The notes beneath the pieces were generated by a model, which saw only the letters and a program-made list of their open reading frames with translations, made no database searches and had not been told where the DNA came from. This document shows positions 26,901 through 34,872 of a stretch of DNA of 64,000 nt, in pieces. Position numbers and translations under genes: made by a program. This stretch comes from Larimichthys crocea (lineage: Eukaryota; Chordata; Actinopteri; Sciaenidae): positions 10,568,908 to 10,632,907 of the forward strand of contig NC_040021.1 of the NCBI RefSeq assembly GCF_000972845.2, written 5' to 3'. How positions within the stretch are numbered: the first letter of the stretch is position 1; each line of letters begins with the position of its first letter.

Positions 26901-29833
26901 GCAAGGCACTTCGGTCGCTTTATGGGCATTATAATTTTATTAACTATCTCATTTTCATTTTGTCGGATTTTGCTTTTAGCCACAACATTTCCACCTCAGC
27001 CACGGTAATAAAAAGAGTCAGATGGGACGGCACCTATAGGTTGAAAACATCACACAACAGTGGATGTTAGTGTCAGACAGACAGATCATCTGTCAGTTCA
27101 TTGAGTGTGAACTCATTTAGAAGGGAAGAATGATTCTGACTGGTAAAGCAGTCAAATTAAGTAACAGAATATTTCATAAAGTGCTTTATAAGATTTAAGT
27201 TTATGTGTATGGCTCTTAATCACAGTTGCAGTCTCAAAGTCCTTTGCAACACCCACATCATACAACATCATTTCAAACAAAGAGCATAAACTTGATACAT
27301 TCAGCTCTCTGCTAGTCTTTGTTGTGGTCATTCCTAAAGCAGCGGAGGAAAGGATGAAAGGCAGCTGTTGAAGGCTGTTTGGGCCTTAAAGCTCACAGAG
27401 CTTGTGGAATTCCCAAAGAATGTGCTCCAAACTCCAAACCCTCTTAAGTCAACCTGAGCTGCTCTCACTAGCCCCTCTATTCACGCTCAGTGTGCGCGCA
27501 CAAGCTTGTGTGTGTATGCATGAGTTTGCATTTTCGTGCGTACGCTTAATTGCGGGCTGGCGCGCGAGTGTGTGCACGATCTGAGTCGCTGCCTATCACG
27601 GTGTAACCCTCTTACTTCCCCTGTCATTTAAGGTAGCTGCCGCAGAACAAAAGGCCTTGTTTGTTCCCCCATCCATCTCTTAATACAGTGTTTACAGTCA
27701 CAAGGTGGCCTGAGGAATTAGCTGCGCGTTATGTAATGGCACTCTGAAGTCTGGAGTGGCTTGAAGATGAGAGGTTTTTCAGTGCTGTGTGATGCTTTAT
27801 GATTATTAATGAGGGAAAGCAAAGGAAAACTAAAGAAGAGGGCTTGATAGTTTTATAAATGAGAAAAAGGACTCAAACTGTGGATGTAAACGTTGTTTAT
27901 ACTGCCCTCCGGTGGTGGATAAGATGACTGTGAATGTGTGTAAATTAGATGTTCACATTTAATATATTCCTTTAGTATGTATTCATCAATTTCTGGCTTA
28001 CATGTGAGTCTTTATTTCATCAGATTGTAGTTGTTGGTAACTTGTTTATTTACCCACGTATAGGCTGATCCTTGTTTGTAATCTCCATGTGCACTAATTG
28101 ATTCTTTGTGTGTGTTTTCCCAGGTGATGATCAGAGGGGAGGAGTGGCACTACATTGCCACCCAGGGCCCGCTAGCCAACACCTGTGCCGACTTCTGGCA
28201 GATGGTCTGGGAGCAGGGGGTCAACGTCATCGCCATGGTTACAGCCGAGGAGGTACACTCACACACATATGCACACACATGGCGCACGCAGATGTGGATA
28301 TTTTTCAACGCCCGACAGCTGGCGTCTGTCTGTGTGTGTGTGAGAAATAGGACGGTAGTGAGAGTGTGCGCGCGTGTGTGTGTAGGAGCTCATGGTGTAT
28401 GTCTTATTTTCCCTCATCCCCTTCTTCTCTTTTTTCCCCCCCTCCTCCAATCACCAAATCCATCGTCATCCTCTAAATCAGGAGGGCGGCAGGTCCAAGA
28501 GTCACCGCTACTGGCCCAAACTGGGCTCCAAACACAACTCAGCCACTCACGGCAAGTTCAAGGTGACCACCAAATTCCGCACCGACTCCGGCTGCTACGC
28601 CACCACGGGGTTAAAGGTCAAACACCTGCTGTCTGGCCAGGAGAGGACGGTCTGGCACCTGCAGTACACCGACTGGCCTGAGCAGGGCTGTCCCGAATAT
28701 GTCCAGGGATTCCTCTGTGAGTGTGTCGTCATAATCAGTTTGCGTGATCCTGATATCCCACCCATGTCTGTATGCTAAACATAAAGCCAGAGCCAGGAAG
28801 TGCTTAGCTTAGCATAAAGGCTGGGAGCAGGGGTGATATACTATCCTGACTTTCCAGTGGTTACAAAAATACTACCAGCATCAGCAGTTAACATGTTTTT
28901 TAGGTTGTTTAATCCATACAGAAACCAAAATATAAGATACAAATGTAAGACCAGCTGTTTCCCTTTCCCTAGCTTAATATTTATCTGAAATATATATGAA
29001 AGGGAGTGAAATTCTTATCTAACTTTTGGCAAGAAAGCAAAAAATTGTGATTGTGATTCCTGCAAAAGAAGCCACACACTCTGAAAAGATGTTATATCAA
29101 GCCCACATCATTTTACTCCTTCTTCCCTGCAGCCTACCTAGAGGAGATCCAGTCTGTGAGGAGACACACTAACTCCATGCTGGACACCTCAAAGAGCCTC
29201 AACCCGCCTGTGGTGGTGCACTGTAGTGCCGGCGTGGGTCGCACCGGAGTGGTCATCCTCACTGAGCTCATGATCAGCTGCCTGGAGCACAATGAGGTGT
29301 GTGAACACTGGGCTTTGCAGGGTCAGGGAGTCTGACTGTGACACGGGGTGTAATTAAGTTTTTGTCATTTTTAGGATCACAGTTTGTTTTTGACCAAATT
29401 AGAATATGTGTATCACAAATACAAACGTTAATTGATGCACAGCTCAATTGTTTGAATGAAAAACATTTATACAGGTGTTTTATTTAGTAAAACAGGCCGT
29501 GTGGGCTTTAAAAGAACAAACTGCATTTGCAAAACATCACGTACACTTTCTCATCGAATTATGCAGGCCACGTAATTGGTATCACCTCTTTATTATTTCA
29601 TGCAGAATTATTTCTGTAGTGAGAAAATGCAAATACGTGTGGTGGGAGAGGAGGCACCGTAATGCACTTTTAATGTAACTTTACTTTCTTTTTTGTCTCT
29701 TCAGCCAGTGGAGGTTCCCGCCATGTTGTCAGGGCTGAGGCAGCAGAGGATGCTGATGGTGCAGACCATTTCCCAGTACAAGTTTGTCTACCAGGTCCTC
29801 ATCCAGTTCCTCAAGAACTCCCGCCTCATCTGA
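5165..29833 (+). CDS. ptpn14: Tyrosine-protein phosphatase non-receptor type 14 (whole gene, 19 coding exons)
   Basis: The spliced product is 1309 aa; human PTPN14 is 1187. Order: FERM domain about residues 20-311, disordered linker about 312-1018, phosphatase domain about 1035-1302. Visible landmarks are PPPY at 596-599 and PPEY at 830-833 (WW-domain ligands), an acidic run at about 788-798, the signature [10 protein letters not shown] with Cys1243 and Arg1249, and the C-terminus ...NSRLI. All 18 introns are GT-AG and the frames join without a stop. The start codon has G at -3 and gives [14 protein letters not shown], close to the mammalian N-terminus. Family knowledge: PTPN14 binds YAP through its PPxY motifs, works with KIBRA and LATS in Hippo signalling, and acts at junctions, cytoskeleton and nucleus. 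Oddities: WPE instead of WPD in the catalytic loop, and linker expansions that explain the extra length. PTPN21 is the closest alternative but fits less well. Coordinates span introns; the exons are listed separately. Confidence 0.97.
6154..6179. repeat. (TTC)n microsatellite
   Basis: About eight TTC units in ptpn14 intron 1. Confidence 0.93.
7877..8052 (+). CDS. ptpn14: ptpn14 coding exon 2 (residues 59-117)
   Basis: Acceptor tttcag, donor gtaaag. It encodes THYFGLWF...[12 protein letters not shown]...FFGVMFYVP, the rest of FERM F1. It ends two bases into the Arg117 codon. Confidence 0.96.
8738..8826. repeat. 44-bp tandem duplication with internal hairpin
   Basis: Two identical 26-bp cores, at 8738-8763 and 8782-8807, each followed by a TG tract. 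Each core contains CTATTTT and AAAATAG around a 6-base loop. Confidence 0.9.
8943..9129. repeat. (CA)n tract and (TG)n tract 115 bp apart
   Basis: CA run at about 8943-8967 and TG run at about 9083-9129, complementary in sequence and so able to fold back. Confidence 0.85.
9305..9356. repeat. (GT)n microsatellite
   Basis: 26 GT units in ptpn14 intron 2. Confidence 0.97.
10941..10967. repeat. (TG)n microsatellite
   Basis: TG run in ptpn14 intron 2. Confidence 0.95.
11887..11941. repeat. (CA)n microsatellite
   Basis: 27 CA units in ptpn14 intron 2. Confidence 0.97.
14508..14543. repeat. (TG)n microsatellite
   Basis: TG run with one TTTG interruption in ptpn14 intron 2. Confidence 0.94.
15510..15780. 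repeat. Degenerate dispersed teleost repeat in ptpn14 intron 2
   Basis: Carries the phrases aaatgtcaacttcaaggtgg, caataattgttgagatattt and a ccatccctagagcc-like end. I recall these from a repeat scattered widely in percomorph genomes. Family name not assigned. Confidence 0.6.
15884..15981 (+). CDS. ptpn14: ptpn14 coding exon 3 (residues 117-149)
   Basis: Encodes [16 protein letters not shown]...[10 protein letters not shown], the start of the FERM F2 lobe. Donor gtaaga runs straight into a (CA)n tract that begins five bases into the intron. Confidence 0.96.
15987..16039. repeat. (CA)n microsatellite at the exon 3 donor
   Basis: 26 CA units beginning five bases inside intron 3 of ptpn14. Confidence 0.97.
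16217..16297. repeat. (CA)n microsatellite, longest in the window
   Basis: 40 uninterrupted CA units (about 81 bp) in ptpn14 intron 3. Confidence 0.98.
16990..17090. repeat. Candidate dispersed repeat fragment
   Basis: The motif caaggagttttattgtcatt followed by acagcacatg and gaaatgaaattgg resembles a fragment I recall as repeated in many teleost genomes. Family not assigned. Confidence 0.45.
17190..17257 (+). CDS. ptpn14: ptpn14 coding exon 4 (residues 150-172)
   Basis: Encodes [25 protein letters not shown]2. Acceptor ttttctag, donor gtaagt. A (TG)n tract follows about 30 bases into the intron. Confidence 0.95.
17591..17661 (+). CDS. ptpn14: ptpn14 coding exon 5 (residues 173-195 plus two bases)
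   Basis: Encodes [25 protein letters not shown]2 helices. The frame joins to exon 6 through a Cys codon (tg|t). The start of this exon is more divergent from mammals than its neighbours. Confidence 0.94.
17762..17849 (+). CDS. ptpn14: ptpn14 coding exon 6 (residues 196-225)
   Basis: Encodes [20 protein letters not shown] then FGQESFPAK, the F2-F3 junction. Donor gtagat; a (CA)n tract begins about 14 bases into the intron. Confidence 0.96.
17863..17904. repeat. (CA)n microsatellite after exon 6
   Basis: About 21 CA units starting 14 bases inside ptpn14 intron 6. Confidence 0.96.
17962..18050 (+). CDS. ptpn14: ptpn14 coding exon 7 (residues 226-254 plus two bases)
   Basis: Encodes [20 protein letters not shown] and following residues, FERM F3 (PH-like) strands. 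Donor gtaaga. Confidence 0.96.
18214..18301 (+). CDS. ptpn14: ptpn14 coding exon 8 (residues 255-284)
   Basis: Encodes [20 protein letters not shown] and following residues, FERM F3. Donor gtgagt; interrupted (CA)n lies about 30-80 bases downstream. Confidence 0.96.
18330..18380. repeat. Interrupted (CA)n after exon 8
   Basis: CA run broken by AATG and CG units in ptpn14 intron 8. Confidence 0.9.
18557..18639 (+). CDS. ptpn14: ptpn14 coding exon 9 (residues 285-311 plus two bases)
   Basis: Encodes [20 protein letters not shown] then KQNKICA, the last FERM F3 helix. Donor gtgagt starts at 18640. Confidence 0.96.
18888..18948 (+). CDS. ptpn14: ptpn14 coding exon 10 (residues 312-332)
   Basis: Encodes [20 protein letters not shown], a basic segment just after the FERM domain, matching the SPPPIRRQPTWS segment of mammals. 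Confidence 0.94.
19743..19821 (+). CDS. ptpn14: ptpn14 coding exon 11 (residues 333-358 plus one base)
   Basis: Encodes [20 protein letters not shown] then DTQSSQ. The acceptor is preceded by a T-rich tract; donor gtaaaa. Confidence 0.93.
20393..20417. repeat. (TAC)n microsatellite
   Basis: About eight TAC units in ptpn14 intron 11. Confidence 0.93.
21118..21587 (+). CDS. ptpn14: ptpn14 coding exon 12 (residues 359-515)
   Basis: Ser/Pro/Asn-rich linker. Conserved islands visible are [36 protein letters not shown] and [12 protein letters not shown], all close to human PTPN14. It ends at Gln before donor gtagag. Confidence 0.96.
21676..23043 (+). CDS. ptpn14: ptpn14 coding exon 13, large linker exon (residues 516-971)
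   Basis: This exon carries most of the disordered linker. In order: a Gly-rich patch; [16 protein letters not shown] at 596-599; [16 protein letters not shown]; a Gln/Pro repeat at about 713-749; [22 protein letters not shown] at 830-833; a His/Asn/Thr run at about 848-861; a Gly/Ser run at about 889-912; and the conserved [16 protein letters not shown] block before the donor. The two PPxY motifs are the known YAP-binding features of the family. The low-complexity runs have no counterpart in the human protein as I know it. Confidence 0.97.
23075..23400. repeat. Degenerate dispersed repeat, family A copy 1
   Basis: Starts with gattagtcaatcagcagcta and ends with a TTAATTGAT-rich stretch. This matches the layout of a teleost repeat whose ends read like agggctgcaactaa and whose middle carries tctgcttc-type sequence. 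It lies in ptpn14 intron 13. Confidence 0.5.
24588..24728 (+). CDS. ptpn14: ptpn14 coding exon 14 (residues 972-1018)
   Basis: Encodes [20 protein letters not shown] then [11 protein letters not shown]..., matching mammalian NLEKQKM...KRPLMLAALNGLSVAR. Acceptor cttgaag, donor gtaaga. Confidence 0.95.
25765..25983 (+). CDS. ptpn14: ptpn14 coding exon 15, start of PTP domain (residues 1019-1091)
   Basis: Encodes the first helix and pTyr-loop region: [40 protein letters not shown]. Acceptor cttttcag, donor gtacac. The position usually occupied by Tyr in the NRY motif is Phe here. Confidence 0.97.
28124..28252 (+). CDS. ptpn14: ptpn14 coding exon 16 (residues 1092-1134)
   Basis: Encodes [20 protein letters not shown] then [18 protein letters not shown], the core PTP motif with YIATQGPL. 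Donor gtacac. Confidence 0.97.
28482..28716 (+). CDS. ptpn14: ptpn14 coding exon 17, WPD-loop exon (residues 1135-1212)
   Basis: Encodes [20 protein letters not shown] and on to [20 protein letters not shown]. The WPD loop reads W1199-P1200-E1201; the gag codon is at 28680-28682. Glu1201 lies 42 residues before the catalytic Cys, the same spacing as Asp1079 to Cys1121 in human. Confidence 0.97.
28775..29045. repeat. Dispersed teleost repeat in ptpn14 intron 17
   Basis: Contains gcttagcttagcataaaggc, then gagcaggg, then gtttaatccatacagaaacc and gtaagaccagctgttt. I recall this order from a common percomorph repeat. Degenerate, no coding capacity. Confidence 0.6.
29133..29296 (+). CDS. ptpn14: ptpn14 coding exon 18, catalytic P-loop exon (residues 1213-1267)
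   Basis: Encodes [17 protein letters not shown] and [20 protein letters not shown]. Cys1243 (nucleophile) and Arg1249 are intact. Donor gtgtgt. Confidence 0.97.
29705..29833 (+). CDS. ptpn14: ptpn14 coding exon 19 with stop (residues 1268-1309)
   Basis: Encodes [20 protein letters not shown] then [22 protein letters not shown] and TGA at 29831-29833. The Q-motif region (QTISQY) and the PTPN14/21-type C-terminus SRLI are present. Confidence 0.97.
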   Translation, partial: PVEVPAMLSGLRQQRMLMVQTISQYKFVYQVLIQFLKNSRLI

Positions 29834-31670
29834 GCCTGGGATCTTGACTTTTGACCTTACATGACGTTGGCACCAGATAACGGTACTTCAAGTTAGCACG
29901 AGGACTGTAAAGCAGATACATTATAACTGATAGCTGGTTGGAAGCAGATGCAGAGATTCATGTTGAGTTTTCTAAGTGGCAGTTTATGGAAATTCTAGTG
30001 GATTTTCATACAAACTCACCTCAAGGGAGGAAAGGAGTCGTGTGGGCCTGTATAGAAATTGACCATTTCTACTAATCATGTTGTTCTTTTTCCTCCCCCT
30101 TGGGTTTTACTCCTGGTCCATGTGTGAAGAATGCATTTTCTTCATGCTGGTCAGGTGAATAAGCAGCTTATGTTACCTGCAGGTGTGAATGTGTTTGTCT
30201 GTCCCCGCGTGTTCTTGAGATTCCTTAAGAAAATACCTTGAGAAATCAAAATCTTGAGTTTGGATAGATCGCCTGCCTGCTACATTTCTCATTCATTATT
30301 TAGCCGTTACTAGAAATGGCACTATGCTGCATGAACAGTAGGTGGCAGCAGTATTATTATTATTTTCTGTACTCTGAAAGAGTTTGCCAAACAAAAGTAT
30401 TCTTTAAAAATCACTGTTCTAAAATGTTCCTTTATTTTTAACAGAGTATTGATTAATACAGCAGATATTTACTTCAACATTTTAACAAATGTTTTTATTT
30501 ATTTCTATCAAGATTGTGGCCACCTTTGCCTTTTTTTTTTTTCAACTTTTGAACTTGTCTTAATTTTTCTGTACGTTTCAAAAAGCCTTCCTTGTCATTG
30601 TCAAAAAGAATGGCTCCCATTTTGGGAAAATAGGACTCAAAGAGACACAAATTACATTTGTCTCATCACATTTCTTGTCTAAAAGCATTTCAAAAGTCTA
30701 AAAATTGTTTGTCCAATTAATTTGAGATAATCAATGAATATCATTTCAGTGTTTATTTTACATACGCAGTGTCCTTATACAGCAAATACTGTATATACTG
30801 TATCATTGTGCCTTATTGAAGCGTGACACAAGGAGAAGCCGCCTGTCCTTGTTGAAGGATGGGTGTGATAAACTAAATTCCCCTTTTTCTTTCCTGCAAA
30901 GATTAAATCTATATCAGTATTTAATAGTTTATGTTTTGTTATAAGAACAACTTTAACATTTCATATCATTTACCTAACTCTCAGGTAAGAATTTGGCAGT
31001 AGGATAATGCTGATGTCTTGGTTTATTTTTGAAGGATAATAGTGACATAACTGACTTTGCCAAAAAAAAAAAAAAAACAGGCAGTCATTTCTAATAATCT
31101 GATCCGAACCCAATAGATGAACATGTTCCTGGTAAATTACATCCTGAAGAATTTCATTTTACATGTTACATTAGATATACTTTTTTATTTTTCTGAATCG
31201 TAATGAAAAAGCCAGTCATGTCCAAAGTAACTTTGTACATAATGGGCATGCAAGAGAAGATTTTTACAAATGTTTTATATAGTTTTCTTTCTTTTTTTTT
31301 TCTTTTTTTTGACTTGGTACCCTAAAAATACCGCAACATAATAAACTATGCATGCGTTTTTATATTTCAATGTATATATTCTCAAGTAAGTATAAGCTGT
31401 ATGCTCTCTTGACATATAAGTGTTTTGTTGCACTTCTGTTCTCTTTGTGACAGTATTTTCTCACACGGCATTCCACTCTTTGTTTATATTTAATTTTTCC
31501 CCTTCATTTTATTTTTTTTGGCAAAACTCCCAAATACCTTTCAAAGTATGTGTACATATGTTTTGTACATGCGTTTTCAGTGCATCAAGTCTTTTGTTTT
31601 TCTCTCCCCAGACATGTATGAAGCTGTCGTACTTGCTTATTATGCAATAAAGCCTTATTTTCTTTAAGAC
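29834..31670 (+). other. ptpn14: ptpn14 3' UTR
   Basis: AT-rich sequence of about 1.8 kb after the stop with no ORF of interest. Two AATAAA hexamers are visible, at 31340-31345 and 31646-31651. The distal one has T-rich sequence nearby and is the more likely end. Long T and A runs occur around 30529, 31061 and 31290. Confidence 0.75.
31646..31651 (+). terminator. ptpn14: Distal polyadenylation signal of ptpn14
   Basis: Exact AATAAA hexamer about 1.81 kb after the stop, followed by TTATTTTCTTT. A second exact hexamer at 31340-31345 could give a shorter transcript. Confidence 0.65.
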
Positions 31671-31674
31671 TGTG

Positions 31675-32115
31675 GCCACAAATTTATTTATTTGGAATTT
31701 TCATTTAGCTTGGTAACACTGTACATGTGTTGGAGAGTGTCTCTCACAAAGTCCCGGAGACATTAATCACAGCAGAACACTCATGCAAGATGTTAAAGCA
31801 AAACACAGTCCTCCCTCCATTGTGACTCAGACACATTCTGCAGTATTAATAAGCCCCTTGTGGCGAGGCGGCTTTCCTGATTGGTTGACGGGCATTTTGT
31901 TGCATTGACCTCCTACACACATATGTAAACAACTTGACTGATGGATGTCCAGCTGATGTCGGTCACAAGCCAAAACAAATATGAAATCATTATCAAACAC
32001 ATTATGGTAGATGAGTTAAAAAGCAGCTTTACTCTATAACTGATTATCAAATACATGTGTTGTACAAAAGTATCCCGCATTCAACAAACTAACAGGTTAT
32101 TGCATACACAACACT
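31675..32115. other. Convergent intergenic gap between ptpn14 and smyd2
   Basis: About 0.44 kb separates the two predicted cleavage sites. The sequence is unremarkable and AT-rich; I see no ORF, hairpin cluster or repeat in it. Confidence 0.6.
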
Positions 32116-32119
32116 GATG

Positions 32120-32255
32120 TAAAAAGTTCCAAAAATATTTTATTTTCCATAAAAACACCTTCCATAAAATACCTTCAGTTCTGTAAAGCCTCAATCAAAG
32201 GAGTGTATGCAGTCCTCAGGGATCATCCGTTTTATGTCATTTCTTTCCTTTCTCT
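32120..32255 (-). other. smyd2: smyd2 3' UTR with polyadenylation signal
   Basis: A short 3' UTR. On the minus strand AATAAA is at 32144-32139, about 110 bases after the stop. No other close hexamer is as well placed. Confidence 0.6.
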
Positions 32256-32336
32256 TTATTTTTTCTTTATCTCTTTGCGCAACTCTGTCAAGTACAAGTG
32301 ATTCTTCCCATGAGCCACCTCCATTATGGCCATTGC
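32256..32336 (-). CDS. smyd2: smyd2 coding exon 12 with stop (residues 407-432)
   Basis: Encodes AMAIMEVAHGKNHLYLTELR then KEIKKK and TAA at 32258-32256. Acceptor tttcacag. Confidence 0.96.
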   Translation of the reverse strand, partial: AMAIMEVAHGKNHLYLTELRKEIKKK

Positions 32337-34823
32337 CTGTGAAAACAAATATAATGTTACAACATTTTCCAGCATGCAAGTATGTACATGATTTCTAGGT
32401 CTGGGTTTATTAAACTTTTTTTGGTAACAACTGAAATGTGTCTGTAGTATTGCTCGGTCCAGTGCATGGTCAAACTTGTATTCATTACGTATTAGATAGT
32501 TTCCATTAAAGTTATTGAATGGCTCCTTGTGTTTAGACAACAGAGACTTTTTTGTTCAATGTAAGCATCTTAATATACCTCTAAGAAATGTACTGTAAGA
32601 GTTTGCTGTTGTTCACTTGGTTAAAAATACACTGAAGCTGCTGTGTTTCAGTATGAGAGCCTGATGTAAAAGCTCAGCAGGTCATGTTACCTTCTTGAGA
32701 GTGCTGATGCCCGCTGAGTGCTTCTCTAGCCCCATGTACAGCCTGCCCAACTTCAGGTACATGGAGGACACATTCAAAGAGTAGGGTGGATACAGCTTGC
32801 TACAATGGAAAGAGAATTACCCATTTTAGAAACTAATAAAAACAATACATGAAAAACCTACTCATTTGTGCTGCTACGATCTATAGTTTCTGATCTTGAT
32901 CAAGAGTATAACATGATTTTGAGGTCTTGGTACCTGTAAGGTTTGATAATCTTCTCGCCATAACTGATGGCTCCCTCTGGGTCCTCCATGTAGAGACAAA
33001 TCCCCATGGCCTGGTACATCATGTGGAGCATGTAGATGTTGGAGTCGTCAAAGACAGCTCCCATATGATCCAGGCTCTGTTCACACATCTCCAGCAACTC
33101 ACTAGGGGGTGCCACAGAGTCAAGGCTGCATCACTACAAGTGACTGGAATGTCACTCTGATCATATAATCAGATGTTTTTAGAGAATCTGGAAAAGTACT
33201 TAGTCTGAAATGAGTAAGTTAGTTCTGTTGTTCCAGAATCAAAAATCACAACTTTGCATTGTGCAACACAGGAGAGAGTGTTATTTATTGACATTAAAGG
33301 ATATTTTTTATATTTTTATGGGCCCGGAACTCTCTGATGGTTTTCCTGGCATAGCGCACCATGTTGTTGATGACCTCTGGCTCGAAGGGGTCACTCTGCT
33401 TACGCACTTTCAACTTTGCCTTATCCTGAAAGGTGGAGACAGGACACACAAGCATGATAGCCAATTAAACCATAAAGTGCAGTTTCTTACTTTATATATG
33501 AATTACAATGGCAGTAGAATGACCAAGCAGCAACTTTTGTGGCTGCGAAGTAAAACCAAAGCCCAAATGCCAAAAACTACGGTCCCCTGAACAATCACAT
33601 GAGGCTGGCTACAAAAAGAGTCTAAATATTAAAATGCCCAACTGCACAGCAGAAAAAAACATGTTTACAGCCTGGTACAAAAACACTTTTGGTCTCTATA
33701 ACTACTACTACTTCTTTTTTTACGCGCCTGTTAAAAATTATATTAAGCCTTAAAAGTATGCATAATTAAGAGCGTGGGCATTTTGACTGACAGGTGGGTG
33801 GCATCACAGGTGGCTTGTTTGAGCAACCAGGCTTCATTAAGCCCACCTCAGCTCCACCCATGATCCATGTCTTTGCCCATTTTTTGGATTAGTGTAGAGG
33901 CAGATGCAGGAAAGCCAAGGTGGTGAATATCAGAACCACCACACTCTGACCAGCTCCTCAGAAACCAACAGGTGTTGTCATGGATACTACGTCCACGTAT
34001 GACTTATGTGACATACAGTGTTTCACAAAAATGATCCCTGCTGGTGTTTAATTAATCCACTTCATTTCATTAATTTGCTCTTTTTTTAGCTCAGTTTTCT
34101 TACGGTGTCTTACCATGGACCTGCTTTTACATTCCTGGCACTCACAGGTGAAGTAATAGGACTCTCTCAGCCTGTTGTTGCGGTCGTCTGTTGGATAGAG
34201 GAGGTCTATGTAGCTGATTAGCACCTGGAGGTGGAAATAACATACAGCACATGACAATCCTAAAAATGTGCACCCGCCATCCTTTTTCCTTTTCTTTGAA
34301 TGCCTCAACTGGCTTGCCAGAGAGCTCCTAAACTGCAGGTCAGGTCGTTCTAAAAATAGCCCCAACAGCCTCTTTAATCAGCTGCTGCATCCCTTTAACC
34401 ACAGACACTCTTCTTCAACAGCGCTGCCTTGACACACTGACAAGTAAACTGTGACCGGGCCTGCTTTTCTTATGCCAAAGCCTTCACACTTTACACACTT
34501 TAATCTCACGATGTCTCAAGGGTTATTCCATTTTCAAGACACCTTGATTTTTACTTTATTATATTTTGTAAGGATAAAACAATTCTTGGCTTAAAAAAAA
34601 AAAAACAAGCTGATCAATTCCTATATGTTATGTTTTTGTTTATGTGTAACATGTCATATCATTTACAGGTCTTTACTACTGTAACTCTTCCTTTGGTTTC
34701 GGTGCAGATTGATCCATCAAAGTGAACTCACAGATGGACAAATGCTTCACACACTCTGCCCTCTCGTAATAAACATGGCTGCCTTCTCACCTCACACAAC
34801 CACACACACACACGCACACGCAC

Positions 34824-34872
<49 letters not shown>

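Noticed and set aside
5165..29833. PTPN21 instead of PTPN14
   Set aside because: Same architecture, but the linker blocks ([44 protein letters not shown]) and smyd2 adjacency match PTPN14.
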